A DNA stretch of 6,684 bases from JAWKWH01 sp041582695. Lineage in GTDB: Bacteria; Pseudomonadota; Alphaproteobacteria; Rhizobiales; Rhizobiaceae. The position numbers were made by a program, and so were the translations under genes. The stretch spans positions 1 to 6,684 of the forward strand of contig JBFIBB010000195.1 in assembly GCA_041582695.1 (NCBI GenBank). The letters run 5' to 3'. Below are positions 1-5,845 of the stretch, piece by piece. The notes below the pieces were generated by a model. The model made no database searches. It was not told the origin of the DNA and worked only from the letters and a program-made list of their open reading frames with translations. Within the stretch, counting starts at the first letter, position 1, and each line of letters begins with the position of its first letter.

Positions 1-1548
1 CTGATCGCGGTCGGCGTGCTGACGCTCGGCTCGCTGGCGCTGTTCTATACCAAGGACGTTACCGTCAAGCTGCTGCCGTTCGACAACAAATCGGAACTGG
101 CGGTGACGATCGATCTGCCTGAAGGCTCTTCCGTCGAAACCACCGACGCCGTGGCGCAGTCTGTTGCCGGGATCGTCCTCGGCTTGCCGGAAACCAGATC
201 GGTGCAGACCTACGCCGGCGTCGCCGCTCCCTACAACTTCAACGGGCTGGTTCGCCACTCTTTTTACCGCACCGAACCGCATCAGGGCGACGTTGCGCTG
301 AACCTGTTGCCAAAGGCCGAGCGCAAGCGCACCAGCCATGAAATCGCGCTCGACATCCGCTCCCGCATAGCCGCCGTGCCGGTGCCGCCGGGCACCAGCC
401 TGAAAGTGGTCGAGCCGCCGCCCGGACCTCCGGTGCTGGCGACCCTGCTTGCCGAAATCTACGGGCCCGACGCCGAAACGCGGCGCGCGGTCGCGGCCAA
501 GGTCGAGGCAGCATTCAGGTCGGTGCCGTTCATCGTCGATATCGACAACTCATACGGCGAGCCAGCGCGCCGCCTGCGCGCCACGATTTCGACGGACGAC
601 CTCGAATTCTTCCGCGTCGAGGAACGGGACGTCTTCGACACGATTTCCGTTCTAAGCGGCGGCATGACCGTCGGCTATTCGCATCGCGGCGGCGGCCGCC
701 AGCCGATCGCGATAAGGGTCGAGCGGCCGAAGGGCGACAAGGTCATCGACGAGCGTTTCCTGACGACTCCGATCCCGGCCAATGTGCTGCCCGGCGACCG
801 CGGCGTGGTCGAGTTGGGGGACGTTGTCCGCATCGAGGAGGAGCGGGCGTCGTTCCCCGTGTTCCGCCACAACGGCCGCACCGCCGAAATGGTGACGGCC
901 GAACTTGCCGGCAGCTTCGAGGCGCCGCTCTACGGCATGCTCGCCGTTCATCAGGCAATCGATGCCCAGGACTGGACCGGTTTGCAGAAACCGCAAATCT
1001 CGCTCCACGGCCAGCCGCTCGACGAAAGCGGTTCGACGCTGCTGTGGGACGGCGAATGGGAGGTCACCTGGGTCACGTTCCGCGACATGGGCGCGGCGTT
1101 CATTGTGGCGCTGCTTGGCATCTATATCCTCGTCGTCGCCCAGTTTGGCTCTTTCAAGGTGCCGCTGGTGATCCTGACGCCGATCCCGCTGACATTCATC
1201 GGTATACTGGGCGGCCACTGGCTTTTCGGCGCGCCGTTCTCGGCAACGTCGATGATCGGGTTCATCGCGCTTGCCGGCATCATCGTGCGCAATTCGATCC
1301 TGCTCGTCGACTTCATCAAGCATGCCGGCAATGGCAGTGAGGTGACCCGGGAAATCCTGATCGAGGCCGGCGCGATAAGGTTCAAGCCCATTCTGCTGAC
1401 AGCGCTGGCGGCCATGATCGGCGCGGCGGTGATCCTGACCGATCCGATCTTCCAGGGGCTTGCGATATCGCTGCTGTTCGGCCTCGCTTCCTCGACCCTG
1501 CTCACCGTTCTGGTGATACCCGCGATCTACCGCGTCCTCAGGACCTGA
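1..1548 (+). CDS. RND-family (AcrB-like) efflux pump inner-membrane subunit, C-terminal half (5' partial)
   Basis: Proton-driven efflux permease of the inner membrane, normally part of a tripartite pump with a membrane-fusion protein and an outer-membrane channel. The frame is open from base 1, so the gene begins upstream. About 515 codons are visible, roughly half of the usual 1,030-1,080 residues. The first residues look like the end of TM7 (ALFYTKDV). A large periplasmic porter/docking region follows to about base 1080. Five hydrophobic helices come next, near 1096-1155, 1162-1221, 1252-1314, 1381-1440 and 1453-1545, matching TM8-TM12. Family signatures are visible: GIIVRNSILLVDF in TM10, RFKPILLTALAAM before TM11, and LLTVLVIPAIY at the end. 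The proton-relay Asp pair of TM4 lies in the missing half and cannot be checked. The GTG at 16 is internal, not the start. Substrate cannot be told from this fragment. Confidence 0.95.
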   Translation: MIAVGVLTLGSLALFYTKDVTVKLLPFDNKSELAVTIDLPEGSSVETTDAVAQSVAGIVLGLPETRSVQTYAGVAAPYNFNGLVRHSFYRTEPHQGDVALNLLPKAERKRTSHEIALDIRSRIAAVPVPPGTSLKVVEPPPGPPVLATLLAEIYGPDAETRRAVAAKVEAAFRSVPFIVDIDNSYGEPARRLRATISTDDLEFFRVEERDVFDTISVLSGGMTVGYSHRGGGRQPIAIRVERPKGDKVIDERFLTTPIPANVLPGDRGVVELGDVVRIEEERASFPVFRHNGRTAEMVTAELAGSFEAPLYGMLAVHQAIDAQDWTGLQKPQISLHGQPLDESGSTLLWDGEWEVTWVTFRDMGAAFIVALLGIYILVVAQFGSFKVPLVILTPIPLTFIGILGGHWLFGAPFSATSMIGFIALAGIIVRNSILLVDFIKHAGNGSEVTREILIEAGAIRFKPILLTALAAMIGAAVILTDPIFQGLAISLLFGLASSTLLTVLVIPAIYRVLRT

Positions 1549-1582
1549 AGCTGTCGGGACTTTCGTCGATGCGGCTGCGCGA

Positions 1583-1598
1583 AGCGGTCAGCACCGCT
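1583..1598. repeat. Small inverted repeat downstream of the RND gene
   Basis: AGCGGT-CAGC-ACCGCT forms a perfect 6-bp stem with a 4-nt loop, 35 bp after the RND stop codon. Its position suits 3' end formation or mRNA stabilisation. The following bases are GC-rich with no T run, so an intrinsic terminator is not supported. The rest of the 1549-1698 gap shows only one other small dyad, at 1647-1661. Confidence 0.3.
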
Positions 1599-1646
1599 CT
1601 GCGGATAGCCCCTTCGTTTACGCTTTTCACAGCAAATCCTCATCGC

Positions 1647-1668
1647 CGATATCCGGTATCGCCGTTTT
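1647..1668 (+). terminator. Possible weak terminator-like dyad (low confidence)
   Basis: CGATA-TCCGG-TATCG (1647-1661) is a 5-bp stem with a 5-nt loop, or 6 bp if a T-G wobble is allowed. A short TTTT run follows at 1665-1668, four bases after the stem. The stem is short and AT-containing and the T run is short, so at best this is a weak intrinsic terminator between the RND gene and the phosphatase. It could be chance. Confidence 0.15.
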
Positions 1669-1698
1669 GCGAGCCAACACGGGAAATTTCGCATATGG

Positions 1699-2517
1699 AT
1701 GAATGCCAATGCTTTGATGGAGGCATGCTTGCACCTGGACGACAGACTTGAATTCGCCGTCGAACTCGCCCGGCGCGCGGGCGAGTTCGCCAAGACGCAC
1801 TTTCTTTCGATCGATACGCTGGTGATCGAAAGCAAGGGCCATCAGGATCTGGTGTCCAATGCGGACCGCGACACCGAAGCCCTGATCCGCGCCGCCATTG
1901 CCGAAAGCTGGCCCGACGACGGGATCATCGGCGAGGAATTCGATCCCAAACCGGGCAGAAGCGGATTCGACTGGGTCATCGATCCGATCGATGGCACCGC
2001 CAGTTTCGTGCGCGGCATTCCGCAATGGTGCGTTGCCATCGCCTGCGCCTTCGATGGCGAGGCGGTAATCGGCGTCCTCAATGAGCCGGTATCGGGCGAA
2101 CTCTTTCATGCCGCTCGGGGACAGGGCGCCTTCTGCAACGGAAAACCGTTGCGCGCATCGGCTGCCGCCGCGCTCGACGAGGGGTCGGTCGGCACCGGCT
2201 TTTCCGACAGGGCTCCGGCAAAGAACATCGTCAAGGCTGTCGACACGATCGTGGAAGCAGGCGGCGTCTTCTTCCGCAACGGTTCGGGCGCACTCATGCT
2301 TGCCTATGTGGCGGGAGGGCGTCTGTTGGGCTATCTGGAAGAACACATGAATGCCTGGGACTGCATTGCCGGTCTGCTGATCGTCGAAGAAGCCGGAGGG
2401 TGCGTCGTCAAGCCGGACCGGTCCAGCGTCCTTCGCCGGGGAACGGTAGTGGTGGCGGGCGGCCCGAACATTTTTCCCGTCATTCTCGATATCGCCGGGA
2501 AGTGTTTCCGCCTCTGA
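1699..2517 (+). CDS. Inositol monophosphatase superfamily phosphatase
   Basis: Mg-dependent, Li-sensitive-type phosphomonoesterase of the IMPase/HisN/CysQ superfamily; cytoplasmic, with no signal peptide. Numbering from the ATG at 1699 (272 aa, close to the family's 255-275), the family motifs appear in order: KGHQDLVSNAD at 46-56; IIGEE at 76-80, where Glu79 should be a metal ligand; DPIDGT at 95-100, whose Asp95 and Asp98 are metal ligands; FRNGSGAL at 192-199; and NAWDCIAG at 218-225, with Asp221 as the last metal ligand. The catalytic set looks complete, so the enzyme should be active. The sequence does not separate inositol phosphate, histidinol phosphate, PAP or sugar phosphate as substrate. 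The ATG at 1699 is the longest start; TTG at 1729 has the better ribosome site. The gene converges on the ABC operon with 3 bp between stops, so it must have its own promoter or read-through from the RND gene. Confidence 0.93.
   Translation: MNANALMEACLHLDDRLEFAVELARRAGEFAKTHFLSIDTLVIESKGHQDLVSNADRDTEALIRAAIAESWPDDGIIGEEFDPKPGRSGFDWVIDPIDGTASFVRGIPQWCVAIACAFDGEAVIGVLNEPVSGELFHAARGQGAFCNGKPLRASAAAALDEGSVGTGFSDRAPAKNIVKAVDTIVEAGGVFFRNGSGALMLAYVAGGRLLGYLEEHMNAWDCIAGLLIVEEAGGCVVKPDRSSVLRRGTVVVAGGPNIFPVILDIAGKCFRL
1719..1723 (+). promoter_or_regulatory. Candidate ribosome binding site favouring a TTG start at 1729
   Basis: GGAGG at 1719-1723 is the only strong Shine-Dalgarno match near the phosphatase start. 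It lies 5 nt upstream of an in-frame TTG at 1729. The longer ATG start at 1699 has only a weak GGGAAA (1681-1686) 12 nt upstream, and the ATG at 1717 has none. If GGAGG is used, the protein begins with the residues HLDDRLEF after Met and is 10 residues shorter. Confidence 0.45.
1761..1789. repeat. 12-bp perfect inverted repeat in the phosphatase 5' coding region
   Basis: CGAACTCGCCCG (1761-1772), a 5-nt centre GCGCG, then CGGGCGAGTTCG (1778-1789). The arms are exact reverse complements. The element encodes the residues ELARRAGEF near the protein's N-terminus. As RNA it would be a very stable hairpin starting about 32 nt after the likely TTG start. No T run follows on either strand, so it is not an intrinsic terminator. 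Confidence 0.7.
1804..1832. repeat. 9-bp perfect inverted repeat, second of a close pair
   Basis: CTTTCGATC (1804-1812), an 11-nt centre, then GATCGAAAG (1824-1832). Like the 1761-1789 element it spans 29 nt, and the two centres are 43 bp apart. It lies inside the phosphatase coding region and no terminator-like T run follows. Confidence 0.55.
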
Positions 2518-2535
2518 TCGTCAGTGGCCGATCAG
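2514..2535. repeat. 7-bp inverted repeat across the convergent stop codons
   Basis: CTGATCG (2514-2520), an 8-nt loop, then CGATCAG (2529-2535). It includes the phosphatase TGA in its left arm and the ATPase stop codon (2521-2523) in its loop. It is the only dyad at the convergent junction and could mark 3' ends of both transcripts. It has no T run on either side, so the terminator role is unproven. Confidence 0.35.
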
Positions 2536-3597
2536 TACCGGTCCGCGCGTGGGCAAGATCAGCGAAACGTCATCGCCGATGGCAAGCAGCGCGTCGACGT
2601 CGCCGCAAATCGCGAAGACCGTACCGATTTCAGTCTCGGCGAAACACTCGAGATGCTTCCCGACATAGGTGACCTTCGTGAGGCGGGCTGGCAGAGCGTT
2701 CTTCGCGCCGGGATCGGCAAAACCGATGCGGTTCGGTCTGATTGCCAGCCTGGCCTTGCCCGGCTTGAGGCCGCGTGCCGCCAGCGTGAGGACAACGGGT
2801 CCGATCCGCACATCCGCCTGTCCACCGCTGATCGCAGTGATTTCGCATGGAAGCAGGTTCGCTTCGCCGATGAAATCCGCGACGAACGCATCTGCCGGCT
2901 CGTCGTAGAGATCGCGGGGCCTTCCTTCTTGCGCCACGACGGCATTGTTCATGACGATGATGCGGTCAGATACGGCGAGCGCTTCTTCCTGGTCATGCGT
3001 GACATAGACTACCGTCAGTCCGAGGTTGCGCTGGATTTCGCGAATATCGTCGCGTACCTGGCGGCGAAGTTTCGCATCCAGATTTGACAGCGGCTCGTCG
3101 AACAGCAGAACCTGCGGTTCGAGAACGAGCGCGCGGGCGACGGCAACGCGTTGCTGCTGTCCGCCCGACAACTGGCTCGGCAGCCTCGCACCGTAATCCT
3201 GCAGCCCCACCAGCGACAATCCGGCCATGGCGCGTTCGCCGATCTCCTTCTTCGGATAACCGGAGAATTTCAGGCCGTATTCGACATTTTCGCGCACGGA
3301 CATGTGCGGAAACAGGGCGTAGGATTGAAACACCATCGAAACGTCGCGTTCTGTCGCCGGCAATGTCGTCACGTCCCGCCCGCCGATCATGATCGCGCCT
3401 GAACTCACGAACTCGAGCCCTGCGATCAGGCGAAGTGTGGTGGTCTTGCCGCAACCCGAAGGTCCGAGCAGTGTGACAAGCTTTCCCGTTTCGATATGAA
3501 CCGAGATCCTGTCGACCGCCGGTGTCCGTGCGCCGGGATAGATCTTGGTGACATCGCTGAATTCGACCGATGCCGCGTTGCTGCCGATAACGCTCAC
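2521..3597 (-). CDS. ABC transporter ATP-binding protein (FbpC/AfuC-type)
   Basis: Cytoplasmic ATPase that powers the importer encoded just upstream. It is 358 aa, the normal size for this class. In order: Walker A GPSGCGKT at 45-52, Q-loop Gln91 in VFQSYALFPH, signature LSGGQ at 143-147, Walker B VLLFDE at 163-168, D-loop SNLDAK, and switch His201 in VYVTHDQEEA. After about residue 240 a C-terminal TOBE-type regulatory domain follows. All catalytic motifs are intact. The order and fusion partner place it with Fe(III)/organophosphate-type importers (FbpC, AfuC) rather than MalK, but ATPase sequence alone does not reveal substrate. Start is GTG at 3597; its G is the last base of the permease TAG, so the genes overlap by 1 nt. 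AGGAGG 6 nt upstream supports this start. Last gene of the operon. Confidence 0.96.
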   Translation of the reverse strand: MSVIGSNAASVEFSDVTKIYPGARTPAVDRISVHIETGKLVTLLGPSGCGKTTTLRLIAGLEFVSSGAIMIGGRDVTTLPATERDVSMVFQSYALFPHMSVRENVEYGLKFSGYPKKEIGERAMAGLSLVGLQDYGARLPSQLSGGQQQRVAVARALVLEPQVLLFDEPLSNLDAKLRRQVRDDIREIQRNLGLTVVYVTHDQEEALAVSDRIIVMNNAVVAQEGRPRDLYDEPADAFVADFIGEANLLPCEITAISGGQADVRIGPVVLTLAARGLKPGKARLAIRPNRIGFADPGAKNALPARLTKVTYVGKHLECFAETEIGTVFAICGDVDALLAIGDDVSLILPTRGPVLIGH

Positions 3598-5828
3598 TAT
3601 CCGCCTCCTGCAAATTGCACCTGACCGGCCTGTCCGCGCCTGCCGATGTCGCGGCGGCCGACGATCAGTTGCATCATCCCGATCACGGCAAGCATCACCA
3701 CGATCAGCGCCGTCGAATAGGCGATGGCGATGCCGTATTCGTTGTTTTCGACGCGCCCGACGATGTAGCTTGTGGAAAGGTCATAGCGCGCGCTCACCAG
3801 AAAGATCACGGCGCTGATCGCGGTCATTGCGCGAACGAAGGAATAGACCAGTGCCGCCAGGATCGCCGGCCTGAGTAGCGGCAGGATCACCCGCAGGAAG
3901 GTCTGGAAGGAATTGGCGCCAAGCGTCAGAGAAGATTCATCGAGGCTCCTGTCGAGTTGCGACATCGAGGCCACCCCGGCACGCACGCCGACCGGCATGT
4001 TGCGGAAAACGAAGGAGATGATGAGGATGATGGCCGTTCCGGTTATCTCGATCGGCGGCACGTTGAAGGCGATGACGTAGGAAACGCCGATCACCGTTCC
4101 CGGAATGGCAAATGACAGCATGGTGCCGAACTCGAACGCTTCCTTACCGGCGAAACGCTGGCGCACCAGCAGATAGGCTGTCAGCAGTCCGATCATCGCG
4201 GTCGGAACCGCCGAGACCAGCGCGATCCAGATTGTTGTCCAGAACGAGTCCCATGCCGATCCTTTCCAGTGCAGGCCGAACTCGTTCCAGCCGATCGCGA
4301 AGGCCTGGATGTAGTGGTTGAAAGTCAGCGAATTGTCGACGCCCCAAAGCTTGACGAAACTGCCGTAGAAAATCGTCGCGTAGACGATCAGCGTGATCGC
4401 GATCCAGAAACCCGCCACTACGGAAATGCCAATCGCGACTCCTCTTGGAAGCGGCGGGTGAACGCCGGCGTCGCCCTTGCCGGCAACCGTGGTATAGGAC
4501 CGTTTTCCGAGCCAGAAGCGCTGCGCGTAAAACGCCGACAGGGTGAAAATCAATAGCGCGATAGCCAGCACGGCCGCCTGCGCCTGGTCGTATTGCGCAC
4601 CGACGATGGCGAAGAAAATCTCCGTTGACAAAACGTCGAAGTTGCCGCCCAGGACAAGCGGATTGCCGAAATCCGCCATGCTCTCGATGAAACCGAGCAG
4701 GAAGGCATTGGCCAGTCCCGGCCGCATCAGCGGCAGCGACACTGTCCAGAAGGTCTGCCATCGATTTGCCCGCAGCGTCTGCGCGGCCTCCTCCATTGAC
4801 GGGCTGACGCCTTCGACCACTCCGATCAGCACGAGAAAGGCAATCGGCGTGAAGGCGAGCGTCTGGGCTATCAGAAGCCCGGGCAGCCCGTAGACCCAGC
4901 GGGTGGGCTGCACATCGAACACCCAGGCCCAGGCCTGGGTGAACATGCCGGACAGTCCGAACAGCAGAATGATGGCCAATCCGATGACAAACGGCGGCGT
5001 GATGACCGGCAGCACCGTCAGGGCGCGCAACAGACGCTGGTATTTCATTCCGGTTCGCGTGGCGATCAGCGCGAAGATCAACCCGAGCGCGGTCGTGACT
5101 ATCCCGACGATGACTGCAAGAAAGAGCGAGTTCCATGCAACGCCGCATCGCGAACCGCCGGCAAGACAGTCGATGCCCCACAAGCGCGAAGAAAGAAATT
5201 TCCCGGCAAACGAGACAACCGAGTAGCCGCCCTCGTCGGTGATCAGTGCGCTGAACAGCATCTTGACGATCGGCATGAAGATAAAAAGCACGACCAGGGC
5301 CACCACCAGACCGATCGATCCGATGACAAAATTGTCGCCGCCAACGGCGCCGCGGGCGGCGATCCCTTGCGTTAGCAGGAACAGAAAGGCGGCGCCGGTA
5401 AACACAGCGCCCATGCCCATCCCGAATTGCCGGTCTTCGAGCTTTCCGGCGAGGTCGTTGAGCCAGGCAAAATTCCAGCCGCGAAGACCGATCGCGAAAC
5501 CCTGGGCAAAGAACCAGGCCAGGCCGGCGGCGCCAACCGCAATGAGAAGATATCCGAAAACCGGATCATTCTTGCGCCGCCCCCACAACAGGGCAGGGGC
5601 GAGCAACAACAGTCCAAGCGGTGCAAGCCACAGCTTCTTGCCCTGCAAGGCAAGGAACAGCGCCGGGGCGGCGTCCGCCTCAAACGGATAGCCTTCCATG
5701 AGCCAGGACAGGCTGAAAAAACCGTCATCGACAACGTACCAGGGAAGCAGGACAAATCCAGCAAGACCCGCCGCCATCCAGAGAATGACGGCAGGGTGCA
5801 GGGTGTCGAATTCGGTTCGCTGCCGCAC
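3597..5828 (-). CDS. Fused two-domain ABC importer permease (FbpB/AfuB-type) with membrane-spanning N-terminal extension
   Basis: Inner-membrane channel of the importer, 743 aa, with both transmembrane domains in one chain. Two ATPase-contacting EAA loops are visible. The first, EEAAQTLRANRW, starts at residue 346; the second, DESSLTLGANSF, starts at residue 630 and is more degenerate. Both continue into LPLxRP. Hydrophobic segments suggest about 16 helices. Four of them (about 12-31, 67-83, 90-112, 136-156) lie in an N-terminal extension before the first canonical helix at about 167-193. Plain FbpB permeases are about 500-560 aa. As I recall, AfuB of the hexose-phosphate system is also long (about 690 aa). 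A likely periplasmic loop has Cys221 and Cys228. Start is GTG at 5828, 3 nt after the binding-protein TAG, with no Shine-Dalgarno sequence, so translation probably relies on coupling. The next candidate, ATG at codon 18, has no ribosome site and would cut the first helix. Confidence 0.95.
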   Translation of the reverse strand: MRQRTEFDTLHPAVILWMAAGLAGFVLLPWYVVDDGFFSLSWLMEGYPFEADAAPALFLALQGKKLWLAPLGLLLLAPALLWGRRKNDPVFGYLLIAVGAAGLAWFFAQGFAIGLRGWNFAWLNDLAGKLEDRQFGMGMGAVFTGAAFLFLLTQGIAARGAVGGDNFVIGSIGLVVALVVLFIFMPIVKMLFSALITDEGGYSVVSFAGKFLSSRLWGIDCLAGGSRCGVAWNSLFLAVIVGIVTTALGLIFALIATRTGMKYQRLLRALTVLPVITPPFVIGLAIILLFGLSGMFTQAWAWVFDVQPTRWVYGLPGLLIAQTLAFTPIAFLVLIGVVEGVSPSMEEAAQTLRANRWQTFWTVSLPLMRPGLANAFLLGFIESMADFGNPLVLGGNFDVLSTEIFFAIVGAQYDQAQAAVLAIALLIFTLSAFYAQRFWLGKRSYTTVAGKGDAGVHPPLPRGVAIGISVVAGFWIAITLIVYATIFYGSFVKLWGVDNSLTFNHYIQAFAIGWNEFGLHWKGSAWDSFWTTIWIALVSAVPTAMIGLLTAYLLVRQRFAGKEAFEFGTMLSFAIPGTVIGVSYVIAFNVPPIEITGTAIILIISFVFRNMPVGVRAGVASMSQLDRSLDESSLTLGANSFQTFLRVILPLLRPAILAALVYSFVRAMTAISAVIFLVSARYDLSTSYIVGRVENNEYGIAIAYSTALIVVMLAVIGMMQLIVGRRDIGRRGQAGQVQFAGGG
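3604..3609 (-). promoter_or_regulatory. Strong ribosome binding site for the ATPase gene
   Basis: On the minus strand AGGAGG (3609 to 3604) is followed by 6 nt and then GTG at 3597. The site is embedded in the last codons of the permease, which end in a run of glycines. The 1-nt overlap plus a consensus site fixes the GTG start and suggests coupled but also independent initiation. Confidence 0.8.
4920..4941. repeat. 10-bp near-continuous palindrome inside the permease gene
   Basis: CACCCAGGCC (4920-4929), centre CA, then GGCCTGGGTG (4932-4941). The arms are perfect. On the minus strand it encodes TQAWAWV, a periplasmic or helix-edge stretch of the first transmembrane domain. The repeated Ala-Trp codons partly explain the symmetry. 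Confidence 0.6.
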
Positions 5829-5845
5829 GAACTATTGCGGCAGCG
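5818..5845 (-). promoter_or_regulatory. 10-bp stem-loop at the binding-protein/permease junction
   Basis: Read on the minus strand, CGCTGCCGCA, an 8-nt loop ATAGTTCG, then TGCGGCAGCG. The arms are perfect reverse complements with 8 of 10 pairs G-C. The loop holds the binding-protein stop TAG and the first G of the permease GTG; the remaining TG is in the stem. In mRNA this would hide the permease start unless a ribosome finishing the upstream gene opens it. It could also protect the upstream binding-protein message, as intercistronic hairpins do in some importer operons. Structure is seen; function is inferred. Confidence 0.6.

Noticed and set aside
652..1323. 223-codon open frame antisense to the RND gene
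   Set aside because: Charged low-complexity composition typical of an antisense shadow; the plus strand encodes an unmistakable RND protein.
1667..1696. Possible promoter (TTGCGA, about 17-18 nt, then GCATAT) before the phosphatase
   Set aside because: The -10 match is poor and the implied transcription start would fall after the ATG at 1699. Not strong enough to list.
1627..2346. 239-codon open frame antisense to the phosphatase
   Set aside because: The plus strand holds the complete IMPase motif set; the antisense frame has no motif or ribosome site that I can see.
3143..3154. 12-nt palindrome GCAACGCGTTGC in the ATPase gene (another at 3384-3395)
   Set aside because: Both lie in conserved ATPase codons, have no loop for an RNA hairpin, and short palindromes are common in GC-rich coding DNA.
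4144..5181. Long 345-codon open frame on the minus strand within the permease gene
   Set aside because: It is out of frame with a clear membrane protein, is rich in Arg, Asp and Ala as expected of a GC-rich shadow frame, and has no recognisable motif.
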